A stretch of 64,000 bases of DNA from Siniperca chuatsi (lineage: Eukaryota > Chordata > Actinopteri > Centrarchiformes > Sinipercidae): assembly GCF_020085105.1 (NCBI RefSeq), contig NC_058052.1, forward strand, positions 19,306,233 to 19,370,232. The letters run 5' to 3'. Below, piece by piece: positions 1-13,074 of the stretch (the first letter of the stretch is position 1; the number at the start of each line of letters is the position of its first letter). Both the position numbers and the translations under genes were made by a program. Below the pieces are notes generated by a model that searched no databases, was not told where the DNA came from, and saw only the letters and a program-made list of their open reading frames with translations.

Positions 1-804
1 GGTTTCCCAGTAAACAAGTCCAGGCCACAGTTTGTAAAAGACATGGAGACTGGGCTGCCTTGGCTCAATGGGTAAGTCAATTTCAGATGAAATTTGTGTA
101 CATCAAATGTTCACCACCCCATTACATTAATAATAGATTAATTCTGGCTACTCGTTGGCTCATCATTCAAAACAGAAGAAAAATAACAGGAAATCTAAGA
201 AGGAGGTAGATTAGAAATGAATGGCCAACATATTGTAACACAATAGTTTAACAGTATTTCAGAGTCAGTTTTCATAAAGCGGTCACAGAAATTAAAGAAA
301 TATTTCCACCACCAACTATCACTCTTCTGTCTTTCTTATCCTCGTACAGCATAGCTTCAGTTTGAACAAGACAATGTCCAATTCAAAACTTCACCCACAA
401 AGTAAAGTAAAGAAACAGACTGCCAATCCATTGAGCTACAGTATGGCACATCCAATTGTGTCAATGTTTTAAATCACATTAAAACAAAGAAAATTCCAAC
501 TGTTGTGACTCCAATGGAAGAGCAACATTAACAGATGAAAAGAGTCACAGATGGGGAAATAACAAAGTAGCTAAAGCAACGTTGGACGCCTCTTTAGCTG
601 CTTCAAGAGCCTCCAATTTTTGTTTAAATATACAGTAACTAGTTACAAAGGGGCTGATGCTCACAGTGATGCACTCAGCATACAGCCAAATGTTGTACAT
701 AAATAGTGAAGATAATGGGAATGGCATGCAGCTAGCCATAAACACTGATGTGTACTGAATTTAAGACACTCAATTTCCGATTTTTAATTTTTAGAGTTAG
801 GACT

Positions 805-1130
805 AGAGCTGAAACAATTCTTCGTTTAGTAATTCAAGAGAAAAATAATCTAAAATTTTGATAATTGATTGGTTGTATAAGTAATTTAATAGGTAAAAAT
901 ACTAAATACTTGTTGGTCACAGCTTCCCAAACTCAAACATTTGTTTGCTTTTCTTTATCTCATATGATTGTAAATTAAATACCTTTGGATTTGTGATTCT
1001 CAGAACATTTTGGGAATTGGGAAGTGGACAGGCACTTGCCACTGTAGGACATTTATAGGATAAATAATTAATCAAAAAATTATCAGTAGATTAACTGACA
1101 CTGAAAATGAGTGTTAGTGGCAGCCCTAAT
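805..1130. repeat. Short inverted-repeat element (teleost MITE type)
   Basis: The left end starts with AGAGCTGAAACAATT and the right end, read on the other strand, starts with AGGGCTGCCACTAAC, followed on both sides by AT-rich text containing GATTAAT-like words. This is the layout of a non-autonomous DNA transposon family seen throughout teleost genomes. It is old and diverged. Family assignment is from memory of the type. Confidence 0.45.
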
Positions 1131-2356
1131 AATGGCTTCAACTGATGATAAAATTATCTATGCTGCATTCACACAAAAGAAAATATATTTGTTCACCTTG
1201 ATGCTAGAAGTGTTTACATCCAATATTTAGTTTAGATAACATCCAGCTTTGAGGTAGAATGACAGGGAACAGCTCTGACTGAAATGCTCAGTTCTGGGTG
1301 GCCTGGATTTATCCAAGATTATGAAAGACCCTGTTACTGCAAGAGTTTCCTGTAAGAACTAAGACAAACAAAAGGAGCAACTGCAACATCCAACAGACAG
1401 TCTTTCCTACTTGTCCACTGAAAATCTTTCTAGCAGAACAGGTCGCTCTTTTTCTCTGTAGTCTCAGTATTCTTTTATCATCTAAACAAAAGTAAATCCC
1501 AAAGGTAAAGTCTCTCTCAGTGGCAAATTAATGAGAGATATAAAACAGGCCAATTAAAATGCCACTTACAAACATGTCATTTCTACAAGGACAATAACAC
1601 TCAGCTCAGTAGCGACGCTGAACTTTGGATTCTTTTGACCACACAGTACATCTTATTATACGTTTCACTTGAACTGTCATTGATTTGTAAACTCACTGGA
1701 TATGTAACAGAGGTCCCTCATTATTCACAGTGAAAACGTTTACTGAGAAGGAAAAAGAAAAACAACCTGCTGTATGTCTGCCTAAGTCGTGGGGATGCTG
1801 TCAGGCAAAGTGACAGATGTGACTGTGTGTACCTACTGCATCTGTGACGCTCAGCAAGAAACAACAACAATTAGGTCCAGTAATTACATAACAAACACCA
1901 CCAACTGAGTGCACGTAGCACTGGCATTATAACTACATTTTAATACTAGTTCAATAAGACTGTCGGAGAGCATTCAAATTCAATTTCAGCCGCACCCAAA
2001 GAGTGCCTAACTCAATTTAATATGAAATTTAAAATTTGACAGCATTTATTCACAAATATCTTAAATCCATATAAACACTAAATTGCAAGGAATTACATGC
2101 CATCTCCTCTTCTCCTACACACACAGGCACATTCAAAGATGCATTGCATGCTGATTTTTGCACATCTCCTTTGAGCATTTCATTTCACATCAGCCTCTAG
2201 TGGGAGATGCACATATGCACATATCAAATAGCAGCTTTTTCCATTTTACTCCAACAGCCTATGAAGCCAACTGATGAATTAAAACAACACACAAACCATA
2301 AAACCTTGTTTACTGTGGTACTCTGTCAGCAATATTAGATTTTAAGATATTAACAT

Positions 2357-2683
2357 TTAAAAAGGAACAGTTCACCGCAAAATCAAAAATACATATTTTT
2401 CCTCTTACCTGTAGTGCCCTTCATGTAGGAACTATTTTCTTTCTACCGATAGTTCCTACATGAACCTGCTCACGACGAGGTCTGTGGATTATCTTGAATA
2501 ACCGGGTCATGATTTCTAGAAAGAGATATGGCTGTCCATATAGTCCCATTATATTCAAGAAAGGCTGACATCTCTACGGCTGATATCACCAAAGCTTGGC
2601 AACTCACACCAAAAAAATCAAGATGGATAAATAGCACTACAGGTAAGAGGAATTTTTGATTGTGAGGTGAGCTGTCCCTTTAA
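2357..2683. mobile_element. MITE with about 50-bp terminal inverted repeats and TTAA ends
   Basis: The ends are near-mirror images. The left end contains GTTCACCGCAAAATC then CCTCTTACCTGTAGTGC; the right end contains GCACTACAGGTAAGAGG then GATTGTGAGGTGAGC. A TTAA lies at each boundary (2357-2360 and 2680-2683), which suggests a piggyBac-type target duplication. There is no transposase frame, so this is a non-autonomous element. A second palindromic piece lies inside (about 2426-2464, AGGAACTAT and ATAGTTCCT). Confidence 0.7.
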
Positions 2684-3251
2684 GTCAAAACGCTGATGTT
2701 AGAGTCAAACAATAAGGTCAAATGAGGCCTAATGACGTGATTTTAGAGACAAATAAAAAAAGAAACGCACAAGAAATACAACAACCAAAGACTAACACTA
2801 AGAGTACAACAGCATTTTTAGCAGTGAGCACAGAGAGCTGAAAGAAATCTGATATGGAAACATGAATGAAAACATGAGCCATGTGTTGAGAGCAAAACAT
2901 CCTGTTGGCACATGTGTGGCATGTAAACTGGCCGTGAGCAGAGAACCCAGAGCAGAGACAGGAGGGGTACGGCAGGGCGCCCTATGAGCTCTGGGACATA
3001 TAACAATACGGAGGCCGATAGTCTCATCCTACGCACCACTTATTCTAAATGTGCACTGTGCTTAAGGTTAAAAAAAATAAAAACTGGTTCAGCTTTGCTT
3101 ACATGAATGACAAAAATGGAATCATCATCCAGAGCCAGACAAAAATGGTGAAAGCATGAATGAGATCATCGCAGCTACACAGGTTGTTTTAAGATGAGTT
3201 ACAGAAATAACTCATAAAATCTGTGTATTTCTGTGATTGACATGACAAACA

Positions 3252-3445
3252 TTAAAAGGGGAACTTCACCGATTTTACACATCAAAGTCTGTTTACAGGT
3301 CTTGGGGAGTAGTTTTGCATTTGTGAAAAAAGTTGTATAAAGCCTTTTGTGACTCCAGGGGGAGCAGCACGAAGTCTGATAAATTGCCTCAACTGATGTC
3401 ACTTGAGTCAGCATCAGTTGGGTCTGAAGACTACAAGTTTGAAAA
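3252..3445. repeat. Dispersed teleost-type repeat fragment
   Basis: The stretch starts TTAAAAGGGGAACTTCACCG and contains TTACACATCAAAGTCTG and GACTCCAGGGGGAGC. I recognise these words as those of an abundant percomorph interspersed repeat. It has no coding potential. Recognition is from memory; a RepeatMasker search with a fish library would settle it. Confidence 0.4.
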
Positions 3446-5144
3446 TGAAAAACAAAAGGAAAACTGCTAACATGAACAAGATGTGACTGAATAATTCAGT
3501 GAAAACAAAATGGCAATTAAGTCTGATTATAACGCTACCTCAGCACTGCCTTGTGACATTTAAAAAAAGGGCCATGATGGTTTTCCATGTTTTAGTCCAC
3601 TGACTACAAGTTGCATATATTCTTTGATCACTGCTGACCATTTTGGTAGTTACTGTTGCATTCAAGGGCGCACCAACATCTGAGACTTGAAAGTCAGCTG
3701 CTGACTGGCAACATTTTCAAGCAGAAAACCACCAAATTCAAATATGGTGGTTCACAAATTCATACTCTCTTCTTCACAACATTCCTGTTTGCTTGTTTAT
3801 CTTGTAGATTTGATTTGCCAACAACATAAGATTAGAAGAACCAAAGATCTTTTATAGTAGACTTTGCCCTTTTTCTCAAAGAACTGACAGGCATTTTACC
3901 ACAAAAATGCATAGCTCATGCCTCATTACTTAGATAACCAAGAAACCTATTATTTTCTCTGCCAACTGAAAAACCCAATTTAAATTATAGGCCTTTCTTA
4001 AGACAAATCGACTGAATGGTTGGACAACTGAAGAGCACATCCCTAGTTTAAAGTATATTTTCCTACATTTAGCAGCTCTGATTTATATCAAAGATACTTT
4101 GATATTACTATTAATTTGTTTCTCAAGTGCTAGAATGGTCTAATAGTGTTTGTTCGGCCCAGGTTATACGAGGACAATGCAGTGCTCCTCCCTTCCAGCA
4201 CAGCAGACTGTAAAGGCATCACAGCTGAAAAACGAAACAAGAACCGTGAGCACAGATCAGATGTTGCAATCAATTCTGTCCTCTGGTGTTTTTTGAAAAT
4301 ATGGAGCAAATAATGTGGCACTAATTTACAGCAGTTATCTCCACTGTCTATTAATTTGACAAATATAAACATGAGGGTTACAGTTAATCAGATCCACACC
4401 CTCTAATTCTCTCCATATAATTATTATTTAATGTATCAAATTACTGTCACTACATGTAAAGAACTGAGAGAAGTTGCAGTTAAAGGCATAAAGGACTTAA
4501 CGTTGGCAGATGAAACAGGGTCTGGTATCTATTATTTTGTGGAGAGACTCACTTTCTGGGAGATTCCGCTGTTTTGACAATGAAGAAATGCAAACAGCGT
4601 TGATTTCTACAGTTATGGCTTCAATCCACACTCAACAATCAAGCAAACAATGGACATTTATTTAGAACACCCTATATCAGTTATTCAATAATCACCAAAT
4701 AATAAAAGGAGGAGTTTATAGTCCTGGTTACCCAAATATTTGTGCTGTGCCAGAATTATCACGCAAAGTCCTTCATGTCAAAGGATTTCTATAAAGACAG
4801 GAGCTTTTTAGATTACAAAAAGCAAAAGGAGACCCTAAAGGCACCAGCTAAATCTCTAAACTGCATAGCTGCTTAGACAAAATCCTCTGCACTGGCAATA
4901 ATCACAGTAGGACTTAAGGTGAAACTTGGGACAGTCAGAAAAGTCTACGCAAGCATTAAAATGAAAAACGTTATTCAATTTCTATTTCCCCTGGATAGGA
5001 TTTCATAACAAATGACAACTCTAATCTAGGAAAAATTTGACATCTCAGTCCACCATCTGCTCACATGCCTTTACTAAAGTGAGAGATTAATATTAAAGCC
5101 AGACTTACGAGCCCCCCTGGATGAGAGGACAACGGCTAGTATGA

Positions 5145-5326
5145 AAGAACTACATTTCCCATATTTTACGAAAAAGAGCGGGAGAGCATGATGTTTTGAC
5201 ACCAGCTCTCCAGTGTCCTCCAGAGCGTGCAGAAGCCCTCAGCTGCTTCAACATGGAGCTAAAGAGAGGGCCTCAGGGAGCCGTAGCAAAACATGAATAC
5301 ACACGCAATGCGACAAACTCAATGGG
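5145..5326 (+). other. Exon-like island inside the bicc1 intron
   Basis: A locally GC-richer patch reads on the plus strand as a pyrimidine-rich tract ending in AG (near 5212), about 110 bp of open sequence, then a good donor GGTAAGC at about 5325. Upstream, at about 5150-5163, is ACTACATTTCCCAT, resembling the first half of the ZNF143/THAP11 promoter motif. It could be the first exon of an antisense non-coding RNA, or a coincidence. The 71-codon open frame over it has no recognisable domain. Confidence 0.2.
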
Positions 5327-8300
5327 TAAGCACCCATGCACATTACAGATATACTTAGACACATGTATTTTTACTGTATTGTACAGATGGGATGTCTTCA
5401 GGCCTGATTAAGACAGGATAATTTTTTTTAACCTACATTCAGATCATTAGAGAAAACAATTGTGCTTACTAAATTAATCTGGGATCTGATTTTGTTCACC
5501 TTCACCAACATCTAGTAATAATGTCTCATGGAAAAGTGAGAAAGACAATTTGACTTATCAGCAGCTGAGTCAGTATCCATACATAGTTGTATTCCTCATT
5601 CAGGGTGAGCGAAATTGTTAAAACTTCTATTAAGTTTATGTAATTTTATATTGCGATATTGACATATAACATGATATAGTATATTTCCCGGAAGGTCACT
5701 TGAGTATTTGGCTAATCACATGAGTAAATACCTGACAAATCACTGTACTTAATCACATGCCAACAATTATGTAAATCCAGTAAATCCAGCAGATCTGCTC
5801 AATGATTTGTCCGCAACACTGCACAACAAGGCCTGATACAAACACAGATATTAAAAGGAATAGCTACCTCTGTATAAATGGTGCAGCAAAATCTCTTGAC
5901 AGTTGACATATGTATAATGTCTCACAGTATACATCTTTATATCACCCACCACTCTCTCTCTCACACACAAACAGAGTGCCTGTTTGAAAGGTAAATAACA
6001 AGTTTAGACTATAAAGGAAACATTCAGTAAAATCAACAGCATTCAGTCAGGTTGGTATTCAGTGACAGAGGCTGTTCTCATCAGTCAAGCCTAAACGCCT
6101 CACTTCAAAGACAGGATGTTTCTACAAGTCAAGTGTATCACCTTGCAGCTGACAAGTAGTTGGCAGTAATAAGGCTGACATATAAATGAAAACAGACAAA
6201 AGCCAACACTTTACTTTCCCTGTGAACTGCTTTGGCATACTTTATGCAAGTCGGCATCCAAACAAAAGACTCCAGCGCCTCAGAAACACTTTAACTGCTT
6301 CTCCAAGACAACAGTGGTACCTAATCACCAAGTAAGGATTGGGGAAGTATACAATTACAGCAGAACCGGCTGTCTGCTTTATGTGATCTTTCAACACTGA
6401 CAGAGAAGCATCATGAGCTTTCAACACTGATTTCCTTATCTTCATTAAAAGAAAAAATTGGGAGGTTATTAATATTTTGTGACAGACAAATATACCTCCT
6501 ACTACAAAATCCTGCTTTTGGGATAGAACTGTTTATTCATTTATCCATCGTGTGTTAACCTAACAGTTGCTTCTCAAGATTCATTTTACACTAGCTATGG
6601 TCATTTGGAAAGTAGCCTGTGAAAATAAATGTGGTGCTTTGAAGTCTGAGTGAAAGTGCAAAATCTTTTATCCTGGCACCATACAGTAGCTGGTTTCCTT
6701 ACAAATTATGTTTTACTGCCCATTTACTACAATATACTGTAAACAATAAACATATTCTGTGATTACACAAAAAATAACCAGCAATGTAAGATGCTGATTT
6801 GGGGCTGAGGATTCCTTTAAAGTTAGAAAAAGATTTTCATTGATTCAGACCCAATTTTTGATACTATTTGTTGTCAGCATTATTTCATCACCTTCAAGGC
6901 GTAGTCTGCCTTTCCCGCACTGGATTCAAATTGCTTACCTATGTGCAAGGGAATCACAGGAAACAATGCAACATGTGATTCTGCGTTAGTGTTTTTAATT
7001 TTATCTCATTGATACCAGTCTCACTGTTAACACCTTTTACTGTGCATGAATCTGAAGTGCATCAGATCACAATTGGACTTATTACTGACTGACTTCTTTA
7101 TTAAAATGTGAGTTTGTTTGGCTGCACTAAAACAGATACACCCGTTGCTCTTGTGTTGTATTTCTGACAAGCTGCTCAATGAGCAGTTTGCTGTAGTATT
7201 AAACCACACTTGCTGTTACCACCAGTAGCCATATAGGTCACCAAATCAACCATAACTGAAATCTTAAGGAATATAACTCACTTTGAAACCATTATCGCTT
7301 CTCTAGCTTTGGTATATGACGTTAATACCCACAAAATTGAACACCTGTCACCATATTTCTGTCGAGCAGAGGTTGCCCTCTGTACTCAAAAACGGCTCCT
7401 CTCAACTCCTGCGGGGGTTGCCAAGCAACTGTGCTATCAAATAAATGCACCAAGTGACATGTTGCTTTCTGGAGCCTGGCAGAGAAACGACACTCACTGA
7501 CCCTGAGGTCACATGGATGACAAGTTCCAGAAATAATTAGAAATAGACTTAAAAGTTGTAGCAACACTTTATGGCCTAAACTGTTTTATTTACACACATG
7601 CATCTTTACAGTAGGACCATCCAGTCCAGGAAATAAGACATCTAGTTGTTGGTTACATGTTTGGGTTATCATCTCTTGTGTGAATGCTGCCAAGTGATTA
7701 CACAACACTGTACATTCCTGGTGCCTGGTATCTACTGTGTTAGATCCCCCACGGAGCATAGGGAGTCAGTCTCACCAAACAGGCCGAGAGTTGCACTGTA
7801 AACATTACGTTGTACTATTGGGAAATCACTAACATTTCACTTTCATCAGCATTTCAACCATACGGCCATACATCTCTCCTATAAAAAAAAAAGACATGAG
7901 GAATCTGTGCAGGATTTTAGTGATGGAAAATCTCGATTACTGTACTTGCTTACACGACCTCTGAGTTATCTCCACTGATATGTCCAATCAGAGTAGTTTA
8001 TGCATAACAGAACAGCTCTAAGGAAATGAACATAATCCAGTTAAGGCTTTTATGAAATTCCGGCCCTTGGACTAACGTTTTCCTGTTCTTTTTTCCACCC
8101 TCTCTTTGGTTCAAGTGGAGAATATTCTGGCAACGGCCAGAAGTGGATCAAATAGGTACTCTTGCTTTCTCTCCAATCAAGGCAAGTGGAGAAAAGGCAG
8201 ATTGTACTGGATGTTGAATGAGGAGAGAGAACAACAAACCAAAACCCGAGGTTCTCCAAAGATAAATACTGAAAGCTCTTGGGGGGAGTGGTTAAGGGCT

Positions 8301-11300
8301 GGGTGGTGTGCATGCGTGTGTGCTTCGGCACTTATGTGTGTGTGGCGAGTGTGCACACGTGCGGGGTAAGTCAGGGGTGCCCCCGCCCCCCAAACATTTC
8401 TAAAATAGCAACCGCAAACCAGACAGAATGTAAATCTGCACTTTGAAAAGGGTTGAAGAAAAAGAGCTTTGAGGGACGTAGAAAAACAGGTATTCATTTC
8501 AGCCCATTTACAGTTCCAGGAGCATAGAAATGGGTCACAGCACTCCAGCTCCACTCGGACTGTTGAAATAGGACTCCTGGTTTTATTTTCTTGAGTAATG
8601 AATTACAGGTTTTTCCATCGACTGAAGCTCAATTATATTACGGCTCCTGAAAGCTTCATCATGCCCAGGATGAAGGAATTCAACGCGTAAGCAAAGTCGA
8701 ATAGAATTGTTTAATTGTATCAGCATGTTTCAGTAAAAATCTGCAAGAACGAGAAAAAAGGGGAGAGAGAGGAGAGGTGGTAAGAGGCAACTGAGTACAA
8801 AGCCCAGTGAAGAGCAAAAATCAACAGTTAAATCAACTGAACCATTTCAATTACAAACTGAATGTTCTGATGTGTGTTTGCTTTCCATAAAGCTTGGATT
8901 AATTATCAAAGTGTTGCAAAATGTACTATACACAGCCACAGGTAGAGAGATTTTATCACTGTAGGTGTCCTTGATTTGTCTTGTCTGCACAGTGCAGGTA
9001 AAAATAATCCTGCTTAACATGTCATCATTTTATTTCCTATAGCATTTACTGGCGTAGACGTATGCTTTTTATGTGTTATTTTCTCAAAGGCAGTATGACA
9101 TGTTGCTGTCCAGGGAAAGCTACGTATCTCCATATTTGGTGCTTTTTAGTTTTTAGATAACAGGAGGGATTAAATGCTCATACCAGGTTTTCACTGGACA
9201 GCGAGCAGCAATATAGCAGTGCTTCTCAAAAGGTGAAGCAGGAAGAAATTATATTCACTCTTTACGGTCTTGTCCTACTCAGATATTAAATGTGTTATAC
9301 TCAACAACAGCAAAGAGGATTGGAAATAATATGACGTGGGTTATTAAGCATGAACTGCTGGAGCTAGCATGGCTAGCATGCTACTCTACCTCTTTAATCA
9401 AACACTTATTTTCCCTACATCCTTGTCCTTGCACTTAATGTAAGCCATACAGCACCTGTCCTACTCTACTGCCTGTATTCATTCATCATGACAGTAGATA
9501 AACAATATATATAATCAATACTTCCTGAACAACAGGTCAATCCTACCCTTACCCTCAAATTGACAATTGACAACTGGAGAGTCTCGCTGTTTCACAGGTC
9601 AATGTTCAATCAGACTGAACTGAATGAATGTATCTCTACTTTGGCAACTACTCTTATTGTGGTCCACAACTACAAAATAAGAACAATTGCTGCTTTGGCA
9701 CATTCACACCCATAACACACATTTCACACAGAATTCAGTCAGAATCTGGTTTAAACATCACAATATCTCCAAATGACAGATGATACTCTCATCTTAGGGA
9801 ATAAACTATTTTCAAGAAGGATTTTCCTCTCTAGTGCTGGCTCCATCTATTGTTTTCCACTCCTCACTGCATTTTTTCCAAAGGGTGGTCTGTGTAAGGT
9901 TTCTCTCCAAGTTCCCAGCTTCTCCATCTTCACTTTCATTTTAGATAACTCAAATATAAACAGAGTTATGTGACATACAGTACTATACCTGAAAGTCAAA
10001 ATAACATACATATTGTACCTAATTATCAATTATGGAGATTATGATGTATGATTATATACAATTAATTGTGCAGCCCTTCTATCAACTTTTTAGCTGCAAA
10101 ACTGACTACTGCAAGATACAAAACACAAAAAATTGCTTCTGATCAGAGTGTTAACAGTAATATTTTTGCCTGGGTTTGGCTAGGTTAGAAGGTTAGAGTG
10201 AGGATTGTGTTGTAATGTAAGGATAAGGAGCAGGGAAAGTCCAACAACGCCACAGTGGATCTGATGGAAGCTGGAACAACAGAGCACTGTTTCAATGCTC
10301 AAGAGAGAGCAATTGAGGGGGAGAAAGAGAGAGAGAAGAGAAAGCCTGCAGCACATTCCCCAGAAGACACTCACTTCCTGTCTGTGAGTCTTACTCAGCA
10401 CCCAGGAGGAAGAGGAGGATGAGGCCCTCACACATACATCCCTCATTATGTGGGTATAGAAGCCAAAGAAACAATCCTCTAAACAATGAGGGAAGGGAAA
10501 AATATTGATAAATATAATAATCTCATTTTCACTAGTGGGCCATTTTACCTTAGAGGAAGAGTTTCCACTGGCTTCCAAAATAATATATTCTTATTTTGTG
10601 CACAATTTGCAGCCTACAATTGAAGTTGTGTGTGAGAAACATTTCAACATATGTATTCAGATCAACACCTAGCATTAGCATCCTCTACACAGAAGATATT
10701 AGGTGTAGTAGCAGGAGCAGTAGCTATTGAATATTATACTGACAATATCTTTACATACTGAAAATACCTGTGAAAACCTTGTACTCTCTCATTGCCACAT
10801 GCAACAGTTTTTCCATTCTGAGACAAAGCTGCCCAATAATAGTCTGTGGTTTAGAAGCAGGAAAACAAATTAGTTCCATGAAGAAAATGATTCACTTAGC
10901 CTAATTGCAGGTTGTTGTTGCAGTTACTCAGCAAACATGTTGTTACGATGTGTGCACACACTGGCCCACCAGGAGGCTATGCTCGGTCACAAACACTACT
11001 AAACTCTCATCATTACTAGTCTGAGCAGGGAAACCCTCAGCCAGAGCTCTTCAAACTGACCCATACACAGTAGAATACATCGCCGATGTATGCTTAAAAA
11101 ATCCATGGAAAACGTTGTTGCACATGCAGATACTCAATTTGGATAATCGAGGTTGGAGAAAATGTTACTTCTTTCCCACACTTGCCCCTGGTCTCTTAAC
11201 TTCAAAATGAATGTAAAAAAAGGCACAAAAGTTCTCTTACACAGTTCCCCGTACACATAAAACTATCTTTCAAGCTTTCATGCTTGTGTCAAGGTCTCCA

Positions 11301-12726
11301 AGCCATTAACTTGGGAGTTCTATTCTAGGGTGCCAATAGTACAACAGTTAAACCCAGATGGCTGTCAGGGTGAGATTTTGTTGTCACTTTACACTCTATT
11401 TACTGATCTAAGCCCAGGAGCCTGCCATTAAGTCCCTGCCAAAGCAAGAGACAGTAAATTTGTAATTGCTAAGCAGTTAACAATTTCCATTTTCTCCTGA
11501 TGCAAATTGTGCCAGAACGGGGAAGTAAAATACGGCTGATCTGAATAAAGGTAGTTTAAGTGTGTACGCTGGGATTTTGCTACAGTGTGGAGACATGCTA
11601 GTGAGTCACTAACACATATTTTAATGGGCACAGAGTGCTGCTGGGTCATTTTTATTCTCCAGAATTTATGCAAGCCCTGACTATATGACTCTTCCCCAGT
11701 CTGATGTCCCACTTTGACCCCTCTCCCATACCTTCTGAGTACAGCCAGGTTTATTATTAGGAAGACATTTTCAAATTCCTGATTAAAAGCTAACACAATT
11801 GCCGTTATGACCCAAGACTTCAGATACATTGAGGTAAATGCACTTACATGAGCTCAGATTTCTCTGGCCATACCTTAAAAACTTTGGTTGTCTGTCTGCC
11901 ATATCAATCAACCAATTAGTCAATAAAATGTGAAGGGTAAAATAGATAAAAACAAATAAAATAGTAAAAACTTAGATAAAATGAAATGGACATTAATACA
12001 TATGTATACTGTAAGTTATTCGTAACTATTCTAGACACACAAATATATGAAATGCATAAATCAATAATGTATCCATAAATAAAAATTTAATTTATGTATT
12101 TTGTTATCAGTCATCTGCTATAAGTCATTTCTGTTGGTGAAGATGTGACAACTTCAAAAGACTTTGTAACTTGCAGCTGGATGGAGAAAATGGGAGCAGA
12201 GAGATTTCACAGCAATGTCACAGCTCTTCTATGAGGCAACACACCACACAACATCAGTGAACATGTCATCTGTGGAAAAACTTGATTCTTACTGCCCTAT
12301 AATAGCAGGTCGCCTCTGTAACTCATTGTAAAACTTAAACTGACCAAACTCTCGGCCAAGTCCATGACAAAAGCATGAAATCTGGCTAACACCCAAGCGT
12401 CAGACTCATTTGTCTGAGCAAACATACAGCTATTGTTAACCTGCATCATGCCGTTATCCCTAATCATACCAATTAGCTAGCTATCTGAGATAACAAAACA
12501 AAGGTAACTGATCCAAGTATTCAGGCATTGATCACCCAATTATGAGTCAGGTACAATGGAAATATAAAGGATTTGATCAATACAGGTTGATTATATATTG
12601 GATGCAAATGAAATTTAATTGTAGCAATTAAATTTAATCCATGCATCAAAAACAAAGCTATACAACTGATTAAATCCTAAAGATCTTAATGCTGTAATAA
12701 CTTTTTTTCTATTATTTGTTTAAATT

Positions 12727-13074
12727 AGAGCTGCAAATCCATTAATCTATTAGTTGATCAAGAGAATTAATCAGCGACCATTTTGATAAGAAAGTAATAA
12801 TATCTTATGCAAAAATGCCACATATTCTGTAGTTCCAGCTTCTCCAAAGTGAGGATTTTTGTTTTTTTTCTGTTTTACATTATTATAAATTGAATATCTC
12901 TGGGATTTGAACTGCTCGTCAGACAAAGCAAGACTTTTAAAGACCTCACATTGGGCTCTGGGAAATTTTCATGAGCATTTTTCACTGTTTTGTGACCTTT
13001 TATCAATTAAGCGGTTAATCAACAAAATAATTGGCAGATTAATCGATTATGAAAATAATTGTCAGCTGCAGCCC
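12727..13074. repeat. Inverted-repeat MITE of the GCTGCA...TGCAGC teleost type
   Basis: The left end reads AGAGCTGCAAATCCATTAAT and the right end reads AATTGTCAGCTGCAGCCC. Inside are ATTAATC and AATCGATTA words and the phrases AGTTCCAGCTTCTC and TTTGGGCTCTGGGAAATTT-like text. This is the very common teleost element whose ends carry paired GATTAATCG words. About 350 bp, no transposase. Confidence 0.55.

Noticed and set aside
1..75. Open plus-strand run ending in GGTAAGT at the left edge
   Set aside because: Too short to judge, no recognised protein text, and on the opposite strand it is also open; likely intronic.
7322..7567. 81-codon minus-strand frame with a signal-peptide-like start
   Set aside because: The first codon is TTG, not ATG, and a frame on the opposite strand covers the same place; no family is recognised.
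11428..11829. 133-codon minus-strand frame inside the bicc1 intron
   Set aside because: No KH-like or other domain text and no acceptor/donor pair in frame; chance frame.
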